Shown: positions 42,015 through 50,971, numbered from the stretch's first letter. The stretch is DNA of 64,000 nt from Sulfuricurvum sp. (GCA_030696775.1 JAUYRN010000032.1:1-64000), one strand, 5' to 3'. The notes: generated from the sequence alone by a model not told the origin. Translations and numbers: made by a program.

Positions 42015-45000
42015 ATGATGTATTTAGAAAGCAGAAGAACATTTTTAAAAGGTGCCGCATTTACCGTTGCCGGTGCTGCAATTGCAAAGGGCGTATTTTC
42101 AACGGATGCAGTTGCTGAGTCGTTAGAAAAAAGCAAGTTTACCAACACTCCTGATACACTTTCTTTTTATCCGCCATTGGATCAATGGGAAAGCTTTCAA
42201 GAGTTAAGTGGTGTGGATTGGAAGCGTGGCGGTATTGATCGTCATGGTGTAAAAAGTGAAGAAAATCCTGACGGTATTGAAGCGATTGATTACATGATCG
42301 TTCCGACAGCATGTTCAAACTGTGAAGCGTCATGTGGTTTGACAGCATGGATTGACAAAAAGACGTTAACCGTTAAAAAATACATGGGTAATCCACTTCA
42401 TCCAGGTTCCCGTGGGCGCAACTGTGCCAAAGGGTATGCGGTTCAGTCACAAATGTACGATCCTGATCGTATCCCATTCCCCCTCAAACGTGCACCAGGT
42501 TCAAAACGCGGTGAAGGTAAATGGATTCGTACCACTTGGGATGAAGCGATGACTACCATCGGTAAAAAGATGGCTGATACTATCCGTAAGGGAGATCTGC
42601 TCTCTAAAAAATCGGTTATGTACCACGTTGGTCGTCCAAATGAAAATGGTTTCGTTCCTCAAGTATGGGAAACATTGGGTCTTGATTCGTATAACTCTCA
42701 TACTAACATTTGTTCATCAAATGGGCGTACTCCGACGATTTGGACCGCAAATGATGACCGTACCAGTCCTGACTGGGCGAATGCGAAACTCATATTCTTG
42801 AACTCTTCACACGCAGCTGATGCAGGACACTATTTTGCTCAATCCGCGGCCTTTATCGCCGATGCTCGTAAAAAAGGTGCGAAGATGGTCGTTATGGACC
42901 CTCGCATGTCCAATTCTGCTGGGATGTCCGATCTTTGGATTGCTGCATGGCCTGGAACGGAAGCTGCTATTTATCTCTATCTAGCCAACCGTATTTTGAA
43001 TGAAAATATGACAGATAAGAAGTTTGTTAAAAAATGGTTCAACTGGGAAACTTTGATGAACGATCAAGTACATCTTGATTTTATGCTTGAAAAAGGGCAA
43101 ATCACTAAGCTTCCTGTAGGAAAAGATTTCGAAAGTTATCTTGAACTGTTAAAAGATATGTATGCGCCGTACACTCTTGAATATGCTGTTAAAGAAACAC
43201 ATGTTCCTGCGTATAAACTCGAAAAACTCTATGAGATGTTTATTTGGGCGGGTGATGCAATCTCTACCTATATCTGGCGTGCAGCTGCTGCGGGTAATCG
43301 TGGTGCATGGATGGGAGGACGTGCTGCGTACTTCTGTATTGGACTTCGTGGTGCTATCGGAACTGAGGGTGGAACATTCTTCCACCACTGGCACGTTATT
43401 TCTGTATCTGGTAAAGGTGGAAGTGCAACCGTTGGTCAAGGTATTTCAGGTGCTGATGTACCAAAAGTTCAAGCGTGGAATGAGCTTACTTGGCCTCCTG
43501 AATGGCCACTTTCAACGTATGAAATGTCCTATTTATTGCCTCACTTATTAACAGATACAGCATGGCAGAAAAAATGGAATGATCGTGGATTAACAGTACC
43601 AAGTAAATTGGCAGTCTATGCTCCTCGTATGTATAATCCGGTATGGATCAATCCGGATGGTTTCCGTTGGATTGAAGTGCTCAAAGATGAGTCAAAAATG
43701 GAGCTTACCTTTAATCTATCTCCGGTATGGTCAGAGACAAACTGGTATATGGACTATGTCCTTCCAGTTGGACTTGCAGGTGAGCGTCATGACCAACACT
43801 CAGAAGCGACTTTCCCTGCTCGTTGGACCACTTTCCGTCAACCGGTATTACGTGTGGCGTTGGAGAAATCAGGTTGGAAAGCGAAAAATCCTGCTCGTGC
43901 AACGTTGGAAGCCCATATTAAAGCGGGTCTTGGAGAAGTATGGGAAGAGAATGAATTTTGGTTCCAGCTTTGTACCGATTTTATCGATCCTGACGGAAGT
44001 CTTGAGATCAAAAAAATGTGGGAATCAAAACGTAACCCAGGTAAGCCGGTAACGATTGCAGAGTGGTACGATGCAGCATTTGGTGATAACTTGCCAAAAC
44101 TCAAAGAGACTGCGACCAATGACCCTCGTTACATGAAAGATGAATTCCCTGTTTATTCGTATCTTCGTGATCACGGTGTATGGATGGAAGAGGATAAAAT
44201 CTTTCATGCTATGGAACGCGAGTTAAAAATGGAAGATGGTGAAGTAATTTCACACGGTCATAAGTTTGATGCTGCTTCTATGAGTATTGGTGCTGGTGGA
44301 GTTATTTCTGCTAAAGACCACAAAGGTAAAGAGACTAAAATCGGTATCGAAATCGATGGTAAGAAAATGGAAGGGTTCGCTACTCTTACTAAAAAGCTTG
44401 AATTCTTTACTCAATGGGCTACGGATTGGAAGTGGAGAGAGTACGCTATGCCGTTCTATCCACGTAATGAAGAAGAAAAAGCTGAGATGGTACATCTCGT
44501 ATCGCAAGTTAACCATATGTATATGAAAGAGGAAAATTCATTTGCCCTCAATACGGTTTTCCGTTTGCCATATAACATTCATACCCGTTCGGCAAACTCG
44601 AAGCATTTGATGGAAATCAGCCAAAACCATGATCCAATTTGGATCAGTACTGGTGATGCTAAACGTCTTGGATTTAAACGCGGAGATGCAATGCGAGTAA
44701 AAATCGTGGATACTGTTTCTGGTTTAGAGAGTGGACATTTCGTTGCAATGGCAGTTCCGACAGAAGCTGTTCTTCCTGGTACATTGGCGTGTTCACACCA
44801 TGGTGGACGCTGGAAACTTACAAATCACGTTACAATCCCTAATGGTGTAACTGATGGTAAAGTTGCACCAGGTGTTGCCCCACGCGATTTAAGTAACAAA
44901 GAGTTCCTTAAAGAATCACCAGCAAATGTTGGTAAGGCGGGAGCTCAAACAATCATTGATGATTACGAAGGGACGACTGGCTTAAACAGCTTTGGTGTTC

Positions 45001-45407
45001 CTGTTGCTGAAATCCAAATGGATGGTAAAGTCGGTAAACTCAAATATGTTGAGGGTATTAAACCTTTCCATACAGAGCGTTTCGCAGATTATAATCGTGA
45101 CTCTGGCAATATTTGGTGGGATGGATTGAGTGGTTCATGGCAAAATGCCGTAGCAGCACCACATCCTGACCCTGTTTCTGGTATGCACTGTTGGCACCAC
45201 AAGGTTCTCTTAGAACCTGCGCAACCGGGTGATAAGATTGGAGATATTTTCGTTAATTACGATAATAACTTTAAAGTATATCAAGCATGGAGAGATGATC
45301 TGACGCGTGGATTGGATTCTAATTCTAAACTTCGTCGTCCTCGTCATATCAAACGCCCTTGGGTTAATCTTGACCCAGCGGTATACGAAATTAATATAAA
45401 GCCTTAA
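42015..45407 (+). CDS. Large Tat-exported molybdopterin oxidoreductase catalytic subunit
   Basis: This 1130-residue DMSO-reductase-superfamily enzyme has a twin-arginine signal ESRRTFLKGAAF (residues 5-16). The proximal 4Fe-4S ligands are C100, C103, C107 and C137. The probable Mo/W-ligating cysteine is C233 in SHTNICSSNGR, as in polysulfide, tetrathionate, arsenate and sulfite-type members. A molydopterin-binding C-terminal domain includes GDAKRLGFKRGDAMRVKIVD. The length is closer to TtrA/SrdA-type enzymes (about 1000) than to PsrA (about 760). The gene order B-C-A also matches ttrBCA and srdBCA. The substrate is not determinable here; a reduced or oxidised sulfur (or Se/As) oxyanion is plausible. 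Confidence 0.9.
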   Translation: MMYLESRRTFLKGAAFTVAGAAIAKGVFSTDAVAESLEKSKFTNTPDTLSFYPPLDQWESFQELSGVDWKRGGIDRHGVKSEENPDGIEAIDYMIVPTACSNCEASCGLTAWIDKKTLTVKKYMGNPLHPGSRGRNCAKGYAVQSQMYDPDRIPFPLKRAPGSKRGEGKWIRTTWDEAMTTIGKKMADTIRKGDLLSKKSVMYHVGRPNENGFVPQVWETLGLDSYNSHTNICSSNGRTPTIWTANDDRTSPDWANAKLIFLNSSHAADAGHYFAQSAAFIADARKKGAKMVVMDPRMSNSAGMSDLWIAAWPGTEAAIYLYLANRILNENMTDKKFVKKWFNWETLMNDQVHLDFMLEKGQITKLPVGKDFESYLELLKDMYAPYTLEYAVKETHVPAYKLEKLYEMFIWAGDAISTYIWRAAAAGNRGAWMGGRAAYFCIGLRGAIGTEGGTFFHHWHVISVSGKGGSATVGQGISGADVPKVQAWNELTWPPEWPLSTYEMSYLLPHLLTDTAWQKKWNDRGLTVPSKLAVYAPRMYNPVWINPDGFRWIEVLKDESKMELTFNLSPVWSETNWYMDYVLPVGLAGERHDQHSEATFPARWTTFRQPVLRVALEKSGWKAKNPARATLEAHIKAGLGEVWEENEFWFQLCTDFIDPDGSLEIKKMWESKRNPGKPVTIAEWYDAAFGDNLPKLKETATNDPRYMKDEFPVYSYLRDHGVWMEEDKIFHAMERELKMEDGEVISHGHKFDAASMSIGAGGVISAKDHKGKETKIGIEIDGKKMEGFATLTKKLEFFTQWATDWKWREYAMPFYPRNEEEKAEMVHLVSQVNHMYMKEENSFALNTVFRLPYNIHTRSANSKHLMEISQNHDPIWISTGDAKRLGFKRGDAMRVKIVDTVSGLESGHFVAMAVPTEAVLPGTLACSHHGGRWKLTNHVTIPNGVTDGKVAPGVAPRDLSNKEFLKESPANVGKAGAQTIIDDYEGTTGLNSFGVPVAEIQMDGKVGKLKYVEGIKPFHTERFADYNRDSGNIWWDGLSGSWQNAVAAPHPDPVSGMHCWHHKVLLEPAQPGDKIGDIFVNYDNNFKVYQAWRDDLTRGLDSNSKLRRPRHIKRPWVNLDPAVYEINIKP

Positions 45408-45465
45408 GGCTTGATAGAGATCGTTCCTAACAATCTTCTCTCATCTGTTTTTCAGTCAGATAGGC

Positions 45466-45471
45466 TACAAT
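45466..45471 (+). promoter_or_regulatory. Predicted -10 element of the accessory-gene operon
   Basis: TACAAT in GGCTACAATCCC, 28 bases before the ATG of the TorD-like gene. A small hairpin ATCTG/CAGAT lies just upstream (about 45443-45461). The accessory genes can therefore be transcribed separately from the structural genes. Confidence 0.5.
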
Positions 45472-45499
45472 CCCAACAACTTTTATAAGGCTCAAAATT

Positions 45500-46123
45500 A
45501 TGGACGAACTCATTTCACGCTCGAATATTTATGCACTCCTATCACGTGTACTGCTTCAAGAATTGGACTGTGAAATTTTAGAGTCGATTAACAACGATAA
45601 GACTATTCTTGAGTTTTTACCCCATTGGAATGAATGGGAAGAACGCACTGCAGTTGAACCTCAAAAACTATTAGAGGAATACCTCAATCCTGATTTTACG
45701 AATCTTTCATTGTTGCATCTTGTCCCTTATGAGACATTTTATACACGAGAAGATCAGATGATCGAAACAGGTGGAGCGAACCCAGTCACCGATATTTACA
45801 GTGCCTATGATTTCATTGTCGATTATGGTGTTGCTCGTGTTGTCTCCTCGGATCATATTGGTGTTGAGCTTGAGTTTATGCACCATTTATGTGAAGCGCA
45901 GATCAAAGCAACAGAGGAAGGTGATATCGAATCTGCTGCTGATTTGCAAAATGTTCAACATCATTTCTTAAACACCCATCTTCTTAAATGGGCACCTATG
46001 TATCTGATAAATATGAAATACGAATCACGTACGCCACTTTATTACGATGTAGCAGAGATGACGCTGGAATTTATTCTCACTGATAATGAATTATTGTCTA
46101 AAGTGGTACCTGCGTCCGTATGA
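45500..46123 (+). CDS. TorD/DmsD-family molybdoenzyme chaperone
   Basis: The 207-residue, all-helical acidic protein matches the TorD family (SRSNIYALLSRVLLQELD at the N-terminus). It has the central family signature YETFYTRED...GGANPVTDIYSAYDF and EFMHHLCEAQ. Such chaperones bind the twin-arginine signal and proofread cofactor insertion before export; the client is almost certainly the catalytic subunit encoded upstream. It overlaps the next gene by 4 bases. Confidence 0.88.
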   Translation: MDELISRSNIYALLSRVLLQELDCEILESINNDKTILEFLPHWNEWEERTAVEPQKLLEEYLNPDFTNLSLLHLVPYETFYTREDQMIETGGANPVTDIYSAYDFIVDYGVARVVSSDHIGVELEFMHHLCEAQIKATEEGDIESAADLQNVQHHFLNTHLLKWAPMYLINMKYESRTPLYYDVAEMTLEFILTDNELLSKVVPASV

Positions 46124-47211
46124 GTCTTTTGATCTTATCACAGCAAGCGTGTGTACGAGCGTTAAGTGTTAATTCCCAGTGTAATTACTGTGAACTCTCT
46201 TGCCCTACTAATGCCATTAATATTTCGGGGCGTCTTCCGTCAATTAATCAGGCACTCTGTGTCGGATGTGCGGGATGTATTTCAGTATGTCCCAGTGAAG
46301 CATTGGCCTTGGACGATTTTAATCCTACCGATTTTTTCTTTGCTTTTATGGCGGATGAGGAGAAGGTTATTTCGTGTCAGAAAAATGTCCCGTGTATTGC
46401 GGCCCTTAGCAGTGAACATCTCATTGCCTTGGCTCAAATGAAAAAAGGAGTTGTGTGTGATATCGGGCATTGTGCTGCATGTGACATAGGAGAACGTATA
46501 TTAGAACAATTCGTACCTAAAGTTGAGAATGTCAATTATTTACTTGAAGCCATTTCAAGTGATATGCGCGTAGCACTCGATCTTGTTAAATACCAAAATC
46601 CTGATGAAAAAGTTGAAGTTCAACGACGTGATTTTTTTAAAACATTTCATCTGCGAGAGATTGGAAAAATTCGTTATGATTTTGAGAAAGAAGTACAAAG
46701 TACAACCGATGAATTCGTTAAATATACCATTGACAACTCACATACGGCAGACTTAAGAGCAAAAAAAATCACCGATCGACGAAAGCTTTTTTTTACAACA
46801 TTAAAGAAGTCGGATGTCCCGACTGTTTTTCATGTTGTGGATGCTTCTAAGATACCATTTACGTCACAAAAACTGATGGATGAATCGTTATGCAGTGCTT
46901 GTGAGATGTGCTATCGTGTTTGCCCTACGGGAGCACTGACGTCCGATATGCGCAACTCTAAAATTGATTTTGATCCATTTCTATGTATCAAATGCCATCT
47001 GTGTCATGATGTCTGCGAGAGTGATGCAATTACCCTTTCATCATCGTATAATCTCAAAGAATGGTATACACCAACGGTTCAAAATCTTATTATGTACTCA
47101 GTTCGGAGGTGTGATGAGTGTGATGCACTGTTCAGCTCTAGTTTGGGCGAAAAGATTTGTCGTCGCTGTCGCCTCGAAGAGGAAGAAGCTCGAGAGTTAT
47201 GGGGGTTATAA
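46120..47211 (+). CDS. Cytoplasmic polyferredoxin accessory protein
   Basis: 363 residues, no signal peptide or membrane segment. Two ferredoxin-like regions bracket a middle domain: N-terminal CNYCELSCPTNAI and CVGCAGCISVCP (two clusters), and C-terminal CSACEMCYRVCP and CIKCHLCHDVCE (two clusters). Additional cysteines occur in CDIGHCAACDIG, and a zinc-ribbon-like CDEC...CRRCRLEEEE ends the protein. It sits between the chaperone and two small proteins of one operon. A role in electron supply or Fe-S/Mo cofactor maturation of the exported enzyme is inferred. Confidence 0.82.
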   Translation: MSLLILSQQACVRALSVNSQCNYCELSCPTNAINISGRLPSINQALCVGCAGCISVCPSEALALDDFNPTDFFFAFMADEEKVISCQKNVPCIAALSSEHLIALAQMKKGVVCDIGHCAACDIGERILEQFVPKVENVNYLLEAISSDMRVALDLVKYQNPDEKVEVQRRDFFKTFHLREIGKIRYDFEKEVQSTTDEFVKYTIDNSHTADLRAKKITDRRKLFFTTLKKSDVPTVFHVVDASKIPFTSQKLMDESLCSACEMCYRVCPTGALTSDMRNSKIDFDPFLCIKCHLCHDVCESDAITLSSSYNLKEWYTPTVQNLIMYSVRRCDECDALFSSSLGEKICRRCRLEEEEARELWGL

Positions 47212-47649
47212 ATGATGAATAATGATAATAGTATTACAGTTGAAACAAAGTTATTTGGTTTTATTGCTGAAGAGGCGCACAGTAATCGTTTTTCGGTAAC
47301 CGTGAACAAATTGTTTAAAGCAAGCGGTTCGAATTCGATGGTGATACCGATGAACATACGTCCTGATGATGTAGCGTTTACGATCTCTCAGATGCGAAGC
47401 TCGAAGCTTAATGGGGCATTAGTGTCCAGTGAATATCAACAAGAAGCATTTAGTTTACTCGATGACATGTCTAATTTGGTGCAAGAGAATGGATATTGCG
47501 ATTTTATCCGTATTGAAAATGGTAAACTCTTTGGTGAATTGATCGCACCTACTGCATTAGAGAAGTTTGCCGAAACGTTTGAGGATGATATTGCGCTAAA
47601 TGCGCTGAGTCACTATTTTTATGAATTAATTACAGGAGAAACCAAATGA
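47212..47649 (+). CDS. AroE N-domain-like protein lacking catalytic residues
   Basis: The 145-residue protein resembles the substrate-binding domain of shikimate dehydrogenase through nearly its whole length: KLFGFIAEEAHSNRFSV (AroE: VFGNPIAHSKSP), GALVSSEYQQEAF (AroE: GANVTVPFKEEAF) and NGKLFGELIAPT (AroE: DGRLLGDNTDG). The catalytic Lys is Gln76 here and the catalytic Asp is missing. The NADP-binding Rossmann domain is absent. It cannot be an AroE enzyme and may be a ligand-binding or assembly factor. It directly abuts the polyferredoxin stop and overlaps the next gene by 4 bases. Confidence 0.7.
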   Translation: MMNNDNSITVETKLFGFIAEEAHSNRFSVTVNKLFKASGSNSMVIPMNIRPDDVAFTISQMRSSKLNGALVSSEYQQEAFSLLDDMSNLVQENGYCDFIRIENGKLFGELIAPTALEKFAETFEDDIALNALSHYFYELITGETK

Positions 47650-48143
47650 ATAAAGCTGATTTGAGTGATTTAAAAGCAGAGTTTGATGCTTTTGTTCGTG
47701 GTAAATGCGATACAGAAAGTTGTGATACGAATGAAACTGCTGAAAATGATCCTGATGATTTACCCGTTCCAGGATTTGTTGATGACTTGACGGATAAATT
47801 ACTTTCCCCTTATCATAGTGGTGTTTATTTTTCCCGTTTGGATATCAAACGAGTAGCCGAAGCGATTGATGAGTCGATTCCGATCAAAGAGCGTAAGAAG
47901 ATGATTCGTGCGTTATTTCGCCATACGACTAAACAAGCCTATTTACGAAGTGCTTTTGATGAATTTAACCGTCACTTTGGTGGTCGTATATTGATCTATA
48001 CGGAACTTTCCGAAGCATTTCCGGCATCAAAACATTTTTTTGATGAGAATATTTCTAAAATCAATAAAATGCAAAAAATGCTCGATCAAATGGCAATGGA
48101 TTTTGAAGAGATTGAGGCTACCGATGAACCGATGATGATTTAA
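47646..48143 (+). CDS. Unrecognised acidic protein of the molybdoenzyme accessory operon
   Basis: 165 residues, soluble, with an acidic N-terminal half holding a Cys pair (GKCDTESCDT). A Pro-rich linker (DDLPVPGF) and a predicted all-helical C-terminal part (LDIKRVAEAIDESIPIKERKKMIRALF) follow, ending Glu-rich. I do not recognise the family. Four-base overlap with the AroE-like gene shows it belongs to the operon, and it is its last gene. The Cys pair and acidic nature could suit a cofactor or client-binding accessory protein, but that is conjecture. Confidence 0.65.
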   Translation: MNKADLSDLKAEFDAFVRGKCDTESCDTNETAENDPDDLPVPGFVDDLTDKLLSPYHSGVYFSRLDIKRVAEAIDESIPIKERKKMIRALFRHTTKQAYLRSAFDEFNRHFGGRILIYTELSEAFPASKHFFDENISKINKMQKMLDQMAMDFEEIEATDEPMMI

Positions 48144-48153
48144 AATCATCATC
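48131..48153. terminator. Bidirectional terminator after the molybdoenzyme operon
   Basis: Perfect inverted repeat GATGATGATTT (48131-48141) / AAATCATCATC (48143-48153) across the stop codon, between convergent genes. The tight centre means a few inner pairs form the loop. T-rich flanks exist on both sides. Confidence 0.6.
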
Positions 48154-48155
48154 TC

Positions 48156-48836
48156 TTATCCCACAAAGCGATACCCGATCCCTGTTTCAGTAATGATCCA
48201 TTTGGGCCGGGCAGGATCGGTTTCGATCTTTTGGCGCAGTTGATTGATAAAAACGCGCAGATAATGGGTTTCATGCTGATACCCGATTCCCCATATCGCT
48301 TTAAGAAGCCATGCGTGCGTGAGAGCTTTGCCTTGATTTTCCATAAACACGCGGAGGAGTTTAAATTCTTTCGGGGTCAATTTAATAAGTTCATCTTCTA
48401 TACTAACAATGCGATTGGGAACATCCATACGCATATCTGCGACAATTAAAACGGATGCTGACTCCTTCGCAGGGGGGACACGGCGCAGGTTTGCTTTTAT
48501 ACGTGCGATCAGTTCATCTGCATTGAACGGTTTAGTAACGTAATCATCCGCACCTGCATTGAGAGCGGCGATTTTATCCGATTCATCATGGATAGCTGAA
48601 ACAACAATGACGGGTGTTTGTTCATCCACTCGATAGCGCTCTAAAAAATTTACTCCGCTCATATCCGGTAATCCCAAATCGAGTAAAATCAAATCGAAGT
48701 GTGTATCAGAGCCTTTTTTAAGCCCCTCTTTTGCAGTGGATGCGCTTTCTGTCATAAATCCTGCAAAGGCTAACGTCAGTGCCAATAACCGACGGATAGA
48801 GGGGTCATCATCCACAATTAAAATGCGGTGACTCAT
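48156..48836 (-). CDS. OmpR/KdpE-type response regulator
   Basis: About 226 residues: receiver domain (SHRILIVDDDPSIRRLL, phosphoacceptor in LILLDLGLPDMSG, KPF) and a winged-helix DNA-binding domain (IKLTPKEFKLLRVF ... THYLRVFINQLRQKIE) closest to KdpE. The ATG at 48836 overlaps the stop of the antiporter-kinase gene (ATGA), so it is the cognate regulator. It is a paralogue of kdpE at 52062. Targets unknown, but monovalent cation or pH stress genes are likely. Confidence 0.9.
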   Translation of the reverse strand: MSHRILIVDDDPSIRRLLALTLAFAGFMTESASTAKEGLKKGSDTHFDLILLDLGLPDMSGVNFLERYRVDEQTPVIVVSAIHDESDKIAALNAGADDYVTKPFNADELIARIKANLRRVPPAKESASVLIVADMRMDVPNRIVSIEDELIKLTPKEFKLLRVFMENQGKALTHAWLLKAIWGIGYQHETHYLRVFINQLRQKIETDPARPKWIITETGIGYRFVG

Positions 48837-50896
48837 AATTCGCCCCGTAGGTTCACACGAACACAAAAATAGTCATTTTCCAACTCAATCGCCAAGGTTC
48901 CACCATGCACTTCGATGATGTTTTGCGCAAGGCGTAATCCGATCCCTGAACCCGGTTTCCCCTTAGAATTATCAAGCCGTCCAGGGGTATTTCTGAGGGT
49001 AGCTATCGTATCGGCTTGCGGGATATCGCCGTTATTGCAGATAGTGAGGGTAATGTCATTAAAGGCAGAGGTAAGTTCAACGCTCACATCATCCCCGTAT
49101 TTGAATGCGTTATCGAGCAGATTCCCGATGGCGAGCTGGAGTAAGGCTATATCAGCGCTGAGTGGTGGAAGATCGGGGGAAAAGGAGAGTTTTGCCTGTC
49201 GCATCCAGTCATTTTCGGCTACGGCTAGTGCTGAAGAGACTACATCATCTATCCGAAGCATCGTTTTATTTAGCGGTGTTTTTCCCTCACGAAATCGTGC
49301 GTTTATCAGTAGGTTGTCGATCACTTTTTCCATACGGCGTGACCCCTCGACGATGGTTTGCACCATCTCCTCTTTGTCCTTATCCGCAAGGGTAAATTTG
49401 GGATTGGAGAGATTACTGGCGGCTCCGCGTATGAGGGTTAGAGGGGTTCGCAGTTCATGCGAGAGGAGATCGATCAAACTCTTTTGCATCGTTTCGACGA
49501 CTTTGTTCTCTTTGAATCCATGGGTGATAAAATTTAGAAACGGTCCAGTCATAATGGTTGTTGCCAATGCCATGACGACAAACATTGTAAAGAGTTCTGT
49601 CGAGAGTATCCCCATCTCATATCCGATGTTGAGGACTACCAATTCCATGAGTCCGCGCGTGTTCATCAGTATCCCAAGGGCAAACGAATCTCGCCAGCTA
49701 AATCCCATGTATTTAGAGGCAAGGGCACTTCCGAAGAGTTTACCGAACACTGCAAGGACGATGATTCCGCCGCAAATCAGCCACGCATCTACACTATTGA
49801 GCAATCCGATTTCACTGCGTAATCCCGTTAGGGCGAAAAAGAGGGGCAATAAGACCAAAAGGCTGACGTATTCCAAACGTGGCGCAATGAGTTCTTTGAG
49901 TCTCGATACTGCCGATGAGGGCATCATAGCCCCCGCCATAAATGCACCGAACAGGGCATGTACTCCGATCGCTTCGGTTGCAAGAGAGGAGAGGAGGAGT
50001 AAGACGATGATAAACGACATACCATTCATACTGAGCCGTTCATTCTGAGAGTGTCCTATTTTAGCGAAAAGGGGGCGTATGACGTAAAACATGATAACGA
50101 CATACAAGGCGATGAAGAGCAATAATACAAAAGAGGAACTGAGTGATCCCGAAACGGAAATGGCAATAATGAGGGCTAAAATATACCATGCCGTAATGTC
50201 ATCAGCGGCTGCACAGGTGATTGCCATGGAGCCGTAACGGGTGTCACCGATATTTTTTTCTTTGATAATCCGAGCCAGTACGGGAAACGCGGTGATACTC
50301 ATCGCGATACCGATAAAAAGGGCAAAAGGGATAAAGGAGATATTTTTGGGAGCGAAGATCGGATAGAGCCAATAGGCTAATGCCACCCCCAAGAAAAAGG
50401 GGAAGATGATGCTGACATGACTGATAAATACCGAAGCACTCGATTGTTTTTTGATTTTATCGAAATCGAGTTCCATCCCCACGACAAACATAAAAAAGAT
50501 CAACCCGAGTTGACTGATGAGATGGAGATTGCCGAGTGATTCTTTGGGAAAGAGAGAGATAAACATATCGGGAAACAATGCTCCCATGAGTGAGGGACCG
50601 AGGATAATTCCAGCAATAATCTCACCTACAACTGTCGGTTGGGCAACAAAGGAGACCAGATAACCAAACAGCCGTGTGACGATCATGATAACGATAAACT
50701 GGATCAGCAACAGGGGGAGCGGATGGTGGAGCTGTTTGAGAAACGTATCGCTGATCGTGGAGGGTATTGATGCCGCAGGGGCAACGACTTCAGAGAATAG
50801 GTGGTTCTCTAAAAGCGTTCCGTAATGGAGGATTCCGGCAATGGCGATCCCGAAGAAAAGGATCAAGGATATGTAAATGAGTAGTGTTTTTTTCAT
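48833..50896 (-). CDS. Na+/H+ antiporter domain fused to a histidine kinase
   Basis: A 687-residue fusion. Residues 1 to about 455 form a CPA2-type cation:proton antiporter with a leading membrane anchor and about 12 further segments (TVVGEIIAGIILGPSLMG, FFMFVVGMELDFD, CAAADDITAWYILAL, HALFGAFMAGAMMP). Residues about 470-687 are HisKA (LLSHELRTPLTLIRGA, H480) and HATPase_c (GNLLDNAFKYGDD, GSGIGLRLAQN). It looks like a transporter used as a sensor, perhaps of Na+, K+ or proton gradient. The conserved DD pair of transport-active CPA members is present, so transport may persist. Confidence 0.85.
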   Translation of the reverse strand: MKKTLLIYISLILFFGIAIAGILHYGTLLENHLFSEVVAPAASIPSTISDTFLKQLHHPLPLLLIQFIVIMIVTRLFGYLVSFVAQPTVVGEIIAGIILGPSLMGALFPDMFISLFPKESLGNLHLISQLGLIFFMFVVGMELDFDKIKKQSSASVFISHVSIIFPFFLGVALAYWLYPIFAPKNISFIPFALFIGIAMSITAFPVLARIIKEKNIGDTRYGSMAITCAAADDITAWYILALIIAISVSGSLSSSFVLLLFIALYVVIMFYVIRPLFAKIGHSQNERLSMNGMSFIIVLLLLSSLATEAIGVHALFGAFMAGAMMPSSAVSRLKELIAPRLEYVSLLVLLPLFFALTGLRSEIGLLNSVDAWLICGGIIVLAVFGKLFGSALASKYMGFSWRDSFALGILMNTRGLMELVVLNIGYEMGILSTELFTMFVVMALATTIMTGPFLNFITHGFKENKVVETMQKSLIDLLSHELRTPLTLIRGAASNLSNPKFTLADKDKEEMVQTIVEGSRRMEKVIDNLLINARFREGKTPLNKTMLRIDDVVSSALAVAENDWMRQAKLSFSPDLPPLSADIALLQLAIGNLLDNAFKYGDDVSVELTSAFNDITLTICNNGDIPQADTIATLRNTPGRLDNSKGKPGSGIGLRLAQNIIEVHGGTLAIELENDYFCVRVNLRGEL

Positions 50897-50950
50897 GCCG
50901 AAAGTGTAGCGCAGATCGTCTCAGGAAAGTATCAAGATCAAAAAAAGAAG

Positions 50951-50971
50951 AATAATTCTAATAAAATTATT
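50951..50971. promoter_or_regulatory. Inverted repeat upstream of brnTA
   Basis: AATAATT (50951-50957) / AATTATT (50965-50971), 7-base arms with a 7-base spacer, about 20 bases before the brnT -10. It is a possible operator for the BrnA/BrnTA complex, which autoregulates in known systems; AT-rich sequence makes chance occurrence possible. Confidence 0.3.

Noticed and set aside
42015-45407. Calling the catalytic subunit polysulfide reductase PsrA
   Set aside because: It is about 370 residues longer than typical PsrA and the gene order is B-C-A rather than A-B-C; the substrate is left open.
48915-50048. A 377-codon open frame on the plus strand, opposite the antiporter-kinase gene
   Set aside because: It is antisense to a well-supported fusion protein; the translation is Ser/Arg/Ile-rich low-complexity without any domain.
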